In this document: positions 36,346-46,605 of the stretch, in pieces
Numbering within the stretch: position 1 is the first letter of the stretch
Layout: the number at the start of each line of letters is the position of its first letter
Origin: Dermatemys mawii
Lineage: Eukaryota; Chordata; Testudines; Dermatemydidae
Assembly: GCA_007922305.1 (NCBI GenBank)
Contig: ML677335.1
Location: 35,947,545 to 36,011,544, forward strand
DNA length: 64,000 bases
Direction: 5' to 3'
Notes under the pieces: model-generated
Database searches by the model: none
Told to the model about the DNA's origin: nothing
Seen by the model: only the letters and a program-made list of their open reading frames with translations
Position numbers and translations under genes: made by a program

Positions 36346-37428
36346 ATCTAGTGGGATTCTATGGGCTTGATATTCAGAAGAATTGAGCTCCCCAAATTCC
36401 AACAGAGCATGCAGAAGTTCTCTGCACATTGCAGAGCCAGGCTCTGTGGAAACTGGTGGATAGGCAGGAGCACAGCCAATAGAACTGTAAACTGTGCAGA
36501 AACACTGTTCTCAAAAGGCACCCTTGGGGCTCTCTTCTCCTGCTTAAATCCCATAGCAGCTGCTATGAAGGCAAGTTCAGATTGAGAATTTCGTTCTTTT
36601 GCCCTGTGCCTTTTGACCTTTGCGAGCTTGGCTCTACACTGAGGATTTTAGCTTTAGTGTCTGTCACAGTCTCCAAACCCAGGGCAGTAGCAACTGTTTC
36701 TTTTGTAAGATGGAAGAAAGCGCTGTTAATTATTGTTGCACCATTTCTATTAGCATTATTTGTGGTGCACCAGGTAGGGCCTCATTGTTCTCGGATCTGT
36801 ACAGACATGCTGTAAAGAGATAGTCCCTCGCAATCAAGATTGCGACAATCAACAAATGATGACATGGACAAACAGCAATAGGAAGAATGGGGTAACAGTA
36901 ATGTGCACAAACTGACATAGTGATGTCATACAAGGTCTTAGGGATCTTGCACTGATGCTAAAAGGGTCCTGATGAGGCTGTTAAAGTTGACATCAAATGT
37001 ATGTAGTATCTCAGATCTTACCATCATAGTATGAACTATTCTTTAACAACACGTACAATCCCCCTGCTTTCTTTTTAGTAGTTTTGTTATTCAGTGTATA
37101 TATTGTCTAAGAAGAGGGAGAATAAGTCATCACAATAAGTGCAGCCTGTAGAAGTAGCTGTTGGATTTCAAGGCCACCGTGAGATGAATAGATTGTTTGG
37201 CGAAAGACTAATAGCATCAGTAGTTCAGCCAATCACACAAATGACTTGAATGTACCACTAACACATCAAGAATGGAGATCAGTTTTGCAGTCATACAAAA
37301 GTGGTGATAAAGGGACAAATTCTGCCCTCAATAATGCTTTGAGGAACCAAAGCAAGTCCTTCGGAGCAGGAACTGTATATTGCACAAAGTTCCATGGGCA
37401 TTTATGGAGCTACACAAGTTTTTATTAG

Positions 37429-38090
37429 GGCTTGGTTACACTGGCACTTTATAGCGCTATAAAGCCCCCACGAGCACTATAACCTCCTCCCCGTCCACAC
37501 TGGCAAGGCACGTAGAGTGCTATAACTGCTGAGTTATAGCGCTATTGTTAATCCACCTCCGCATGGGGAATAAGGGCTGTAGCGCAGCTGCTGTAGCGCT
37601 ACAGCAAGAATGTGGACACCACTGCGCTACAAGTGATCTCTGGAGATGCCTAGAGCCATTTAAGGCAATTGACGTCTCTTCCCTCGGCTGGAGGAATGCG
37701 GAAGTACCTCTTTAGAGTTTCTCTCTTAACTCAGCAGATAAGCAATGCAAATGTTTAAGGAGGGAGCCTGTGTGAAAACAAAGCCTTCTGTGAACAGAGG
37801 CTCGCTGACAGGCTTTCAGAAGATCAGAAAAATCACTGTCTCTCTCCCTCTACATACACACAACGCGTCCCCCCTCACCCCCCTCATTTAAAAAGCACGT
37901 TGCACCCAGCTGAATGCTGGGATACCTGCCCTAATGCGCTGCTCTTAATGCTGCATTAAGTGCCCCAAATGTGGCCATGCTATATCACTGGCGCGTCTGA
38001 GTGTGGACATACAATAGCGTTATACATATTACTGTATAAGGGGACCGCTATAACCAATAGCGCTATAATCTTGTTAGTGTAACCATACCC
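37429..38090. mobile_element. Harbinger-like MITE, AGCGCT-rich family, copy 1
   Basis: Flanked by TTA on both sides (37426-37428, 38091-38093). Ends GGGCTTGGTTACACTGGC and TAGTGTAACCATACCC are inverted repeats. The 662-bp interior holds perfect palindromes such as TTTATAGCGCTATAAA (37448-37463) and GCTGTAGCGCTACAGC (37590-37605). No transposase. A 3-bp TTA duplication fits PIF/Harbinger. A near-identical copy is at 51831. Confidence 0.82.
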
Positions 38091-38616
38091 TTAGTCATCA
38101 TAGTTCAAGTCCTTTGATCCTTGGTACAGGACTCCAAGGTCAGTGCAGTGCGGACAGATCTCTTCTGTCAGTCAGTAACAAAAAGAAAACAAGTTTTACC
38201 TCCACCTCTTTCTTTCTCAATCCAACAGGTTTTTAAACCTTTTCAGAAGGCAATTCCAAATCCAGTTTTATTGGAGACTGACAGCTCCTTACTCTGATAG
38301 TTCAATCAATCACCACCACACCCCTCCAGCAAGCACTGCGAAGCAAAGAGCTTGAGTTTTAAAGCTGTAGCGGATTTGCAGATTCCAATGTTTCAAGGGC
38401 AAGTCAAGATGCTTTCTTGCAGACTCAGCACTTGGCAATGAACAATCCATTTCCCCATGTGCACAATTTCATTGGTCAAAAATTAAATTAAGCAATCTGG
38501 TCTGGTTTGCAAATACATGAAAGTTACAGATTTATTACCAGAAGCCCAAATTACCCCAGGACACAGGTATACCTCACACCAAGCTAGTGTTTCTCTCTTC
38601 CCAGCTGAGAGATCTT

Positions 38617-38765
38617 ATGTAGAAGCTATTGAACTGGAACTCAGGAGATCTGAATCCAATTCCTGTTCTGTTGCAGATTCCTTATGTGATCCCAGGCAGG
38701 ATCATTTCATCTCTAAATTTCAGCTCCCCATCTGTCAAATGGGACTAGCAATACCTCCTTGATTC
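38617..38765 (+). mobile_element. MIR-type SINE fragment
   Basis: GAACTCAGGAGATCTGAATC, TTCCTGTTCTGTTGCAGATT, CTCCCCATCTGTCAAATGGG and ACTAGCAATACCTCCTTGAT follow MIR order. Confidence 0.6.
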
Positions 38766-39535
38766 TACCTGTTATCTGCCTTGTCTGCTTTGATTGTGAA
38801 ATCTAGCCTGGGGTGCTTGTGTGCATATTGTGTTATCAAAATGGCCTGGGTCCCACATGAGAAAGATGAAGCTTAGCCATGTTGTAGACTGACTGCAGAG
38901 CGAGGTGGAGATTGCTGCTAACGCACCTCCCCTCACACAAGACGTTTGCACCAGTCCAGCCTGCCATCACAATTCAAGTCACCAAGGGTTTATTTTCTGC
39001 ACAGCTCTGCTGCTCCCTCCTCCCAACCTCTAACCCTGTTTCCTCAATCACTCAGCTGATAAACATGGCAGCTGCCCGCAGCAATACATCTGTTGGGCGA
39101 TGAACCCCTACGCGAGAATACAGAATTAAATCAACCAGCGCCAAGCAGATTTTCCAATCCGATCAACTGGTCCCACGCTAGTTACAAGCCCCGCCTAGGA
39201 GGCGGTAAAGGAGGGTCCGGGAGCCCGTTGGGGAAGCACTACAAGGAGAGATCGCGCCCCCGACACCGACCTACAATTTCCAACCCGGTCCCCTTGTTTT
39301 GTGCTTTATGCAGCTCTGCAGGATCGTGCGTCAGCCCACCGCCAACCTGACATGCGGGATGCAAGGGCCGGAGTCAGGAGAACCAGCCGCCTCCTTGCAC
39401 CTTCTACACCCGGGCTCGCCAACCCGCGCTCCCTGGCAGGGACTGGGGCTATTTAGCCGCGGCAGCAGGCTACAGCCCCCCGGGCCCAGCAGCGATCCCT
39501 GGGTCCGCCAACCCCGGGAGGCCGCTGATACTCAC

Positions 39536-39760
39536 ACTGGAGCTGCATCCTGGCGACGCACGTGCGCAGGGAAGCCGCAGCGGCGCCTAGTCCCGCCCCA
39601 GCACCTGCGAGCCGGGCCCCCCGCTGCGGCACGTCTGCAGACGGATCGCTCGCAGTCCCCGCGCGGCGCGGCATTCCCAGCCTCCCCGCCGGGTGGAATC
39701 AACACCACGTGCCCCGACTGCCGGGGCGGGAGAGTCCCTTCGCAGCGCGCCGCGGCCGCG
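39536..39760 (-). other. PRXL2A: Probable non-coding first exon of the PRXL2A-like gene, with a 4-codon uORF
   Basis: Exon end is set by donor GTGAGTATC at 39527-39535; the 5' start is only approximate. The last 13 bases are ATGCAGCTCCAGT (39536-39548). Spliced to the acceptor at 31990 the RNA reads ATG CAG CTC CAG TAA ATG, so a Met-Gln-Leu-Gln upstream ORF would stop directly against the main start codon. The exon pairing is inferred from splice signals and position. Confidence 0.5.
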
Positions 39761-39785
39761 GCTCGTGGCACTGTGCGTGCGCGCG

Positions 39786-39794
39786 TGACTCAGC
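39786..39794. promoter_or_regulatory. ARE/Maf-type site
   Basis: GTGACTCAGC fits the antioxidant response core RTGACNNNGC (binding site of NRF2 with small Maf; it also contains an AP-1 heptamer). It lies about 250 bp from the predicted first donor of a redox gene. A short site like this can occur by chance; function is inferred. Confidence 0.4.
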
Positions 39795-39836
39795 GAGAGA
39801 AGGGGGTTTAAACCAAGGCTGCGTTTATTTGTTCCA

Positions 39837-39935
39837 GGGGGGTAGTCGGGTTAGTCCGTATCAGTGGCACCTTAATTTAACACATTGATCTAGGTCTGAG
39901 CTTTTCTGGGCTAGAACCCGCTTCCTCAGATGTTA
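39837..39935. repeat. Degenerate fold-back repeat arm
   Basis: GGTAGTCGGGTTAGTCCGTA, GTGGCACCTTAATTTAACAC and TTTTCTGGGCTAGAACCCGC are a diverged copy of the arm found in the next element. It ends TCAGATGTTA at 39926-39935, and the same ten bases recur at 40227-40236, so the next element inserted into it. Confidence 0.55.
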
Positions 39936-40228
39936 GTGAGAATCAGAGGGGTAGCTGTGTTAGTCTGGAATTGCAGAAGTGACAAAGAGTCCTGTGGCAC
40001 CTTAAAGACTAACTAAAGTATTAGAGCATAAGCTTTCCTGGGCTAATACCCACTTCATCGGATGCATGCAGTGGAAGTATCCAGGGGCAGGTATAAAGAG
40101 GTAGGTGTAAATAAATGCCTGCCTCTGGTTACTTCCACTGCATGCATCCGACGAAGTGGGTATTAGCCCACGAAAGCTTATGCTCTAATACTTTAGTTAG
40201 TCTTTAAGGTGCCACAGGACTCTTTGTC
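39936..40228. repeat. Fold-back (inverted repeat) element
   Basis: Two arms of about 110 bp, 39981-40091 and 40118-40228, are inverted copies with about four mismatches in the well-aligned part, around a 26-bp spacer. Arm motifs include GTGGCACCTTAAAGACTAAC and CTGGGCTAATACCCACTTC. Ten bases, TCAGATGTTA, occur on both sides and look like a target duplication. The transcript or single strand would form a long hairpin. Confidence 0.7.
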
Positions 40229-40644
40229 AGATGTTATTGGTGAGCTTCAGGAACATGGCTCAGCCGATGCCTGCAAAATCTGAAACCAGAGAAACCAGAA
40301 ATCCATCCGCATTCAGCAGAGTATTTAATGAGCTGTCGGAGTCCCATTAAGTCTCAATTTACAGTTAAGCAGGTGCTCAAATGCTTTGTTGAAAGAGATG
40401 GGCGTGTGAACAGGCATATGTACTTTCTTGAATCCCTCGTGCTCAACCCGGTCAATGAAAACCTTGTGTGTTGAAACATTCTTCCTTAAGCCGTTTAACA
40501 CGACCAGAAGCAAACAGTAGTTTGTACCTACTCATCTCTTTGCATAATATCCCCCTTGATCTCAGCCATCCTCTACTACACTGGAATTACAGAAAGCTCT
40601 TCTGATAAGTAAGATTATCTCATATTTAAGAATTTTTATTAAAC

Positions 40645-40836
40645 GAGGGGACAAAGAGTCATGTAGCATCCTCCCTGCATGCATGCATCTGATGAAGTGG
40701 GATGCATGCATCTGATGAAGTGGGTATTAGCCCACGAAAGCTTATGCTTCAATACTTTAGTTAGTCTTTAAGGTGCCACAGGACTCTGTCACTTCTGCAA
40801 ATCCAGACTAACACAGCTACCTCTCTGATTCTTATT
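40645..40836. repeat. Second copy of the fold-back family
   Basis: Has a complete right arm, GTGGGTATTAGCCCACGAAA through GGTGCCACAGGACTCTGTCA to GACTAACACAGCTACCTCTC, and a shortened left arm. It also carries a 23-base near-tandem unit, GGATGCATGCATCTGATGAA, in two copies. Confidence 0.6.
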
Positions 40837-40839
40837 AAA

Positions 40840-41515
40840 CAAGCTTTTTTTCTCTTCAGTAGAACTACGTTAGTTGTTGGTGAGGAAGAGGGAGTGAAAG
40901 GTAAATTTTATTGTAACAGTTTTCACTGGTGAGTTTCAGTTTATTAAAAGTGGAAAGAATGAAATCACTGGTTTAAAGCCAAAGGCAGCGTGTTCTGGTA
41001 TTCATTTCTCTAGTAAATACAATGATCGTTGCTTCTGAAATGCTTACAGATAGATTCAGTTATTCAATAGAATATACTTCCTCACATTAATCAGCCAGTA
41101 ATGTGTCACAATGTTTAAGAAACACTAAAGTCCCTCGGGAACAGAGACTGCCAATTGCGTGGTTATTAGGCATCACTCATAGACCAGTCCAAGTGCTTAT
41201 CCTTAGAGCCTTGTGTGGATACAAAATTTGTATCCACATGCAATCTGCAAACACAGTCAGCGGATATAAAGAGGATATCTGCAGATTTACAGGGCTCTAC
41301 TTATCCTCACTAGTGAGTTAATATGATATACAGTTTGAGTATTCTCATGAACTTGACCCTTGTCCACAAACAAATGCATCAGTTGTTGTAATTACACTAG
41401 TTGGGTGGCGTGACCGGGAATAGAGAGGCCAGACCTTGAGAAAGTTTTCCTTGAGAGCTGCTAACTCAAGCTGTCTGTAGTGTGCTCACAGTGCCACAAA
41501 ATAACAACAGAGAGC
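40840..41515. other. Intergenic, nothing recognised
   Basis: No gene or bounded repeat supported. Confidence 0.4.
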
Positions 41516-41519
41516 TATC

Positions 41520-41715
41520 TGTGAAGGGGGAACCTGATAGTCTTCAAATATGTTAAGAGCTGTTATAAAGAAGATGGCGATCAATTGTTCTTCGTATCCA
41601 CTGAAGGTAAAACAAGAAGAAATGGGATTAATCTGCAGCAAGGGAGATTTAGGTTAGATATTAGGAAATATCATTGTTTTGGAGGTAAAACTTTCTGATT
41701 GTAAGTGTAGTTAAG
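41520..41715 (+). mobile_element. CR1 LINE, 5' part of a copy split by a retrovirus
   Basis: TCTTCAAATATGTTAAGAGC, CTGTTATAAAGAAGATGGCG, TCTGCAGCAAGGGAGATTTA and GGTTAGATATTAGGAAATAT run in CR1 3'-region order and stop at GTAGTTAAG, exactly where the LTR begins. The copy continues at 46414. Confidence 0.82.
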
Positions 41716-42200
41716 TGTTAAGAAAATGATTGTTAGGAAAATGTAATTTAGAATGTTGTAGTATGATTTTAAAATAGCCTTAGATTTATAATTTCACTCC
41801 CTGTATATGTACTATTGACCCCTAGTTTAACATGCATTTTAAACTTGCATTCACCCTGTCACAGCTGTGCAGGCGTCATAGTGTCTGAGTATCCCTAAGT
41901 GTTTTGAACCTCCTGCTTACCAGACAGGTAAATAAAATAGATTAATACCAACAATGGATGTAATAGCCATTAAGTGTTCCCACCTGTGTAAGTGGATTGA
42001 AAGTCCCCCCTCCCTTATCAACACAGGGGTATAAAATATCCTCACACATGTATTAAGGGGAGCCAGTTGTTTGGGTGATAACCCCTCTGACTCCTTATTG
42101 CTTGCAATAAATCTTGTTTTTCCAGAAGTCTACTGAGTTATGCCTGTCCTTTGAGGTATATTGGACTAAACTCCAAAGGAAATAAGCAGTTTTTGCAACA
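41716..42200 (+). repeat. 5' LTR of the endogenous retrovirus
   Basis: 485 bp, TGTTAAGAAAATG to TTTTTGCAACA. TATA box TATAAAA at 42030-42036 and polyadenylation signal AATAAA at 42106-42111. I count 10 differences from the 3' LTR, about 2 percent, most of them transitions. Confidence 0.95.
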
Positions 42201-42204
42201 ATTC

Positions 42205-42222
42205 TGGTGACCCAGATGGGAC
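42205..42222 (+). promoter_or_regulatory. Retroviral primer binding site
   Basis: TGGTGACCCAGATGGGAC begins 4 bases after the LTR. The first nine bases fit the complement of the tRNA-Trp 3' end and 14 of 18 fit overall, so tRNA-Trp is the best guess; the mismatches leave this open. Confidence 0.6.
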
Positions 42223-42513
42223 TCCTTTGGACGACTTCGGGGTCACCGCGGACTGACCAGAGGAAGCATGGTGCGCACCGGGCAGTTTTTGCCCATCCTA
42301 ACTCTCGACCCGACCTACGGTGATACCCGAAACGTTAAAATGTGAGTCCCTACAAATCAGGCAAGACCAGAGGCTTCTGGAGTTTGGTAGGCGCCTGGGA
42401 AACAGAGCGGTGTAAGTATCTCCATTACTCTCATTGTTAATTTGTTTGGTGATTTTAGTACTTTTGTATTAATTCGCTGTTTGTAGATTCCTTGTGAAGC
42501 ATTTGGTATAGCA

Positions 42514-42771
42514 ATGAGATTGGGTCGCTCCCGAATGGAAGATTCCGCCTCTCCCTTGGGTTGTATGTTACGTAACTTTGGTAAATTTAAGAGTAATCAT
42601 GGTATTAAGATGACTAAAGATGAGTTGATTATGTTTTGTCAGTTGGAATGGACCACATTCGGTCTTGGTTGGCCCGATTCAGGGTCCTTTGATGTAGACC
42701 TCACAACTAAGGTTTATAAAACGGTGGTTACAAATCAACACTGGGACCAGTTCCCCTATATTGATTGTTGA
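42514..42771 (+). pseudogene. gag: ERV gag, matrix remnant
   Basis: 85 codons ending at TGA. The segment from SPLGCMLRNFGKF to WDQFPYIDC has the look of the matrix domain of gamma/epsilon-type retroviral Gag, which targets Gag to membranes. The frame closes before the proline-rich and capsid parts, which continue in another frame from about 42800, so gag is broken here. Described only; not joined. Confidence 0.75.
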
Positions 42772-42832
42772 CTAACAATGTCAGGATCGGCCCCTCTGGC
42801 TTATTAAATGTGCCTCTAAATTATGTAAACAA

Positions 42833-44623
42833 ATGCGCCTAGGGGTTCCCAAGCCTCGTCCGGCTATTCTCTGCGAGCCTGCAGAGGATGCTTGTCTCGA
42901 GACTGTAATGCCATCAGCCCCCTCTTATAGGACACCCACCCCCATTGCCTCAGGAAGTGGTCCAACTGGCCCATCTCCGTCTGCTACTAGCCACGTTCAA
43001 CTGGCTAGTCCCCTGATGCCAGAGGACAGTCCCGCCCAAGGGGGAGCAAATGGAATCAGTGACATAATTGCTGAATTTGACCCCCTTTCCCCAAGCCGTC
43101 ACACGGGACCTGCCTCAAATACCCGAAGTCACGATTTAATAAACCGAGCCTGCCCCATGCAAGAAGTAATGTCCCCCACTGGCCGAACATCTTTCCTCTA
43201 TACCCCCTTTACTACCACGGACTTATTTAATTGGAAAAGTCAAAACCCCTCTTACAGGGAAGATCCCATGGTACAGATAAGGGTGGGTGGCAAGGAATAT
43301 AAAGCTCTAGTGGATACTGGGGCTACGTATTCTATGATCCCTGCAAAACCCCCTTCTGCTGAAGAAAGCGGAAAACATGTAATAATAGAAGGAACTGAGG
43401 GAAAACAGAGTAAACTGCCTGTATATAAGCCCTTGCTTACAAAGATCGGGGACAATATGCTAGAGCATGCCTTTATTGTTTCACCTACATGCCCCGTTGC
43501 TCTGTTAGAACGAGATATCCTAACCAAACTACAAGCTGAAATCTTTTTCCAAGGAGAACAGATTGTAGTACACCTACCAGGAAAACAGGGTTCAAACTAT
43601 CAAATGGCCCTCTTTAACAAGGAGCCAACTACCTGCACAGGGAACATTGAAGCCTTAGAAGGAATAAACCCTGATGTATGGGCAGATGGAAACCCTCCAA
43701 AGGCGACATCTGTACCCCCTGTGAAAATACCACTAAAAGAAAAAGAAAGCCTTGTCTGTGTAAAACAGTACCCTTTGTCAAAAGCAGCTCGTCTGGGTTT
43801 AAAGCCCCTCATCGAAAAATTCAAGCAGTGGGGCTGGCTAGTGAAGGGGTCATCCCCTTTCAATACCCCGATATTGGGAGTGCCTAAACCAGATGGTACC
43901 GATAGATTGGTGCATGACTTAAGAGCAATAAATAAGAAAGTTATTGTAGACCACCCTATGGTCCCGAACCCTCACACCATTCTACCACAGATTCCGCCTG
44001 TAGCAGCCATTTTTACAGTGTTGGATTTAAAGGATGCATTCTTCTCAATACCATTAGAAAAGGAAAGCTGGAAATTGTTTGCTTTTGAATGGGAGGACCC
44101 AGAAACTCACTATAAGACTCAGTTAATGTGGACTGTTTTACCTCAAGGTTTTGCGTCATCCCCCCATCTTTTTGGAACAGCATTGCAGAAAGATTTAGAA
44201 AACTGGAAAAGCCAGCATTCAGAGATTGCCTTGCTCCAGTATGTTGATGACTTGTTAATTGCCAGTCCTGATCTGCAAGTGGGAAAAAGAGCAACCAAGT
44301 CTCTGCTAAATATTCTAGGGGAGAAAGGGTATAAAGTTTCACGGGAAAAAGCCCAGATATGCCAACCGAAGGTTACCTTCCTGGGATATGAAATTGAGAA
44401 AGGGGTACGAGCTCTCAGCAAAGAGAGAATCAGGGCAATTCGAGATATGCCTGCCCCAACCAACCCTAGAGAACTACGAGCCTTCTTAGGTCTGACTGGA
44501 TTCTGCAGACTATGGATCCCAGACTATGGTAACAAGGCTAAACTTTTATATGAATCTCTCACTAAGGAAGGCCTCACAAATTGGAAATGGACTAGTGAGC
44601 ATCAGCATGCTTTGGACTGTTAA
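42833..44623 (+). pseudogene. pol: ERV gag-pro-pol chimera: capsid start, protease, reverse transcriptase
   Basis: 596-codon open frame. Residues 1-120 are proline/serine-rich gag linker. Residues 123-145 (PFTTTDLFNWK and following) look like the very start of capsid. Residue 146 onward switches directly to an aspartic protease with VDTGA at 160-164, so most of capsid and all of nucleocapsid are missing without loss of frame. Reverse transcriptase follows: VPKPDGTDRLVHDLRAIN, LDLKDAFFSIPL, LPQGFASSP and catalytic YVDD at 470-473. The frame ends at a TAA where the reading continues one frame over near 44610-44620. The catalytic residues of protease and polymerase are visible, but gag is not assembly-competent. 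Confidence 0.88.
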
Positions 44624-44634
44624 AAGCAGCCTTA

Positions 44635-45282
44635 ATGCAGCCTCCGGCTCTCATGATTCCTAATGAGCGTAAGCCCTATAGACTCTACGTACATGAGAAT
44701 AAGGGCATTGCTTCGGGAGTTCTAACTCAGCCGGTAGGCCCAACCCGGAAACCTGTGGGCTATTACTCAAAGGTACTGGACCCGGTAGCCAAGGGATGGC
44801 CGGCTTGCCTGCGAGCTGTAGCAGCAACTGCAACCATAGTGACAGAAGCCCAAAAGATAGCAATGGGAGCAGATATGGACATACACACCCCACATGGGGT
44901 CCCCCAAATTCTTGGAATAGAAGGTGGGAAATTCTTAAGCCCTTCTCGACAATCCAGATATGAAATCTTCCTATTGTCTAACCAAGGGCTTACATTTAAA
45001 CATACTACAGCTTTAAATCCAGCTACCCTTCTCCCTGAACCAGGACCACCTAACCATGATTGTTTAGAAGTACTTACAGAGATGGTGCTAATTCGACCAG
45101 ACCTGCAGGACAATACTCTGGAAAACCCAGACGAGGAATTTTTCGTGGATGGATCTAGCAGTATGGTACAAGGCACCAGACAGATGGGCTGCGCTGTTGT
45201 GACCCTGACTGAAATACTGTGGAAGGAGAAGCTCCCCGCCAGCTGGTCAGCGCAAGCAGCAGAACTCACTGCATTGACATGA
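44635..45282 (+). pseudogene. pol: ERV pol, connection and start of RNase H
   Basis: Continues polymerase homology after the frame break: residues from the Met are RT connection sequence, and near the end FVDGSS and AELTALT mark the start of RNase H with its first acidic residues. It stops at TGA 45280-45282, while RNase H homology carries on in the same frame afterwards. Confidence 0.8.
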
Positions 45283-45900
45283 GCCCTCTGGCTGGGGACA
45301 GACAAGAGGGTAAATATCTTTACTGACTCTCGATATGCTTTCTCCACTGTGCATGCTCATGGACTATTATGGAAAGAGCGTGGATTTGTTACAGCTTCGG
45401 GACAGAGAATAGCAAACGGACCACAAATCCTGGCACTGTTGGATGCCCTTAAACTACCTAAGGAAGTCGCTGTGGTTCATGTCAGAGCCCATGGACGAGC
45501 TGCAGATGAACGCCAGGAAATGGGAGAAGTCAGGCAGGGAATGTTACAAAATCGTCTTGCTATTGACTATCTGCTTCTCAGACAGGGACACAGCTGTTCT
45601 GAGTTTACTGGCCTTTGTTGTGTTAATATTACTGATGAGAAAACTTCCATTGAAAAGGATTTATACAACTTAAAGGAACTAGTGCATGGGATAAAGCAAA
45701 CTCAAGGTTTTGATTTTTGGTCATGGTTGCCTAATGTTGATGACTGGATAAAAACTCTCATAAAGGGAGGAGTCTATTTTGTATTAATAGTATTAGTTAT
45801 AGGATTGTGTTTTTGTTGTGTTATGAATTGTATTCCATTGTTATGTCAACAAACCCCACCCAGGAGAGCTAAGCTAGCTCTGCTCCCCGATAGAATATAG
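45283..45900 (+). pseudogene. env: ERV RNase H fused in frame to env transmembrane subunit
   Basis: RNase H homology resumes after the TGA (ALWLGTDKRVNIFTDSRYAF) and reaches VHVRAHGRAADE. By about 45541 the same frame is env TM: MLQNRLAIDYLLL, then a C-x6-CC motif (CSEFTGLCC), a membrane span of about 22 residues (YFVLIVLVIGLCFCC) and a short cytoplasmic tail ending at TAG. Integrase, the env surface subunit and the TM fusion peptide are absent. The C-x6-CC motif is typical of gamma-type Env, where surface and TM are disulfide linked. Not functional as either enzyme or envelope. Confidence 0.85.
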
Positions 45901-45914
45901 AAGAAATCATCTTT

Positions 45915-45926
45915 AAAGAGGGAGGA
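45915..45926 (+). promoter_or_regulatory. Polypurine tract of the endogenous retrovirus
   Basis: AAAGAGGGAGGA, two bases before the 3' LTR, the expected plus-strand primer site. Confidence 0.85.
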
Positions 45927-45928
45927 TT

Positions 45929-46413
45929 TGTTAAGAAAATGATTGTTAGGAAAATGTAACTTAGAATGTTGTAGTATGATTTTAAAATAACCTTAGATTT
46001 ATAATCTCACTCTCTGTATATGTACTATTGACCCCTAGTTTAACATGCATTTTAAACTTGCATTCACCCTGTCACAGCTGTGCAGGCGTCATAGTGTCTG
46101 AGTACCCCTAAGTGTTTTGAACCTCCTGCTTACCAGACAGGTAAATGAAATAGATTAATACCAACAATGGATGTAATAGCCATTAAGTGTTCCCACCTGT
46201 GTAAGTGGATTGAAAGTCCCCCCTCTCATATCAACACAGGGGTATAAAGTATCCTCACACATGTATTGAGGGGAGCCAGTTGTTTGGGTGATAACCCCTC
46301 TGACTCCTTATTGCTTGCAATAAATCTTGTTTTTCCAGAAGTCTACTGAGTTATGCCTGTCCTTTGAGGTATATTGGACTAAACTCCAAAGGAAATAAGC
46401 AGTTTTTGCAACA
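45929..46413 (+). repeat. 3' LTR of the endogenous retrovirus
   Basis: 485 bp, same ends as the 5' LTR. TATAAA at 46243-46248 and AATAAA at 46319-46324. Confidence 0.95.
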
Positions 46414-46605
46414 TAAACACAGGAGTAGGCTTCCAAGAGCGGCTGTGGAGGTTTGTATCATCACTGGAGGTTTTTAAAAACAAGTTAAAACAAAACCCTA
46501 TCAGGGTTGCTTAGGTTCACTTGGTCTTGCCCCAGCAACGTGGACTGGACTTGATGACTTCTCATGGTCTCCCCCACCCCTACATTACTACAATTCTATG
46601 TGTGG
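46414..46605 (+). mobile_element. CR1 LINE, 3' part of the copy split by the retrovirus
   Basis: Resumes with TAAACACAGGAGTAGGCTTC, then CATCACTGGAGGTTTTTAAA, CTTAGGTTCACTTGGTCTTG, GGACTGGACTTGATGACTTC and a tail ACAATTCTATG. Joins smoothly to the piece ending at 41715. Confidence 0.85.

Larger units (their letters stand above)
39350..39800 (-). promoter_or_regulatory. CpG island, probable PRXL2A-like promoter
   Basis: Dense CpG sequence with GC boxes (CCCCGCC, GGGGCGGG) against AT-rich flanks. It contains a strong minus-strand donor at 39527-39535, so transcription leftward into the PRXL2A-like gene is the simplest reading. The island could also drive a plus-strand transcript; I see no plus-strand coding exon to support that. 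Confidence 0.65.
41716..46413 (+). mobile_element. Endogenous retrovirus, gamma-type, internally deleted provirus
   Basis: Complete LTR-to-LTR provirus of 4698 bp with TG...CA ends and a 4-bp duplication TAAG/TAAA. Order: LTR, primer binding site, leader, gag matrix remnant, capsid start joined to protease, reverse transcriptase, RNase H joined to env transmembrane subunit, polypurine tract, LTR. Most of capsid, all of nucleocapsid and integrase, and env surface are absent. Frame breaks lie between 42771 and 42833 and near 44610-44620, and a TGA at 45280-45282. It cannot make a complete virus. Confidence 0.93.

Noticed and set aside
39299..39811. 170-codon plus-strand open frame in the CpG island
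   Set aside because: It is a product of high GC content, has no recognisable domain, and overlaps open frames in the other reading frames of the island.
40018..40228. Fold-back arm as a non-coding RNA gene
   Set aside because: The hairpin is explained by a multi-copy repeat with target-duplication-like flanks; no promoter or processing signal is visible.
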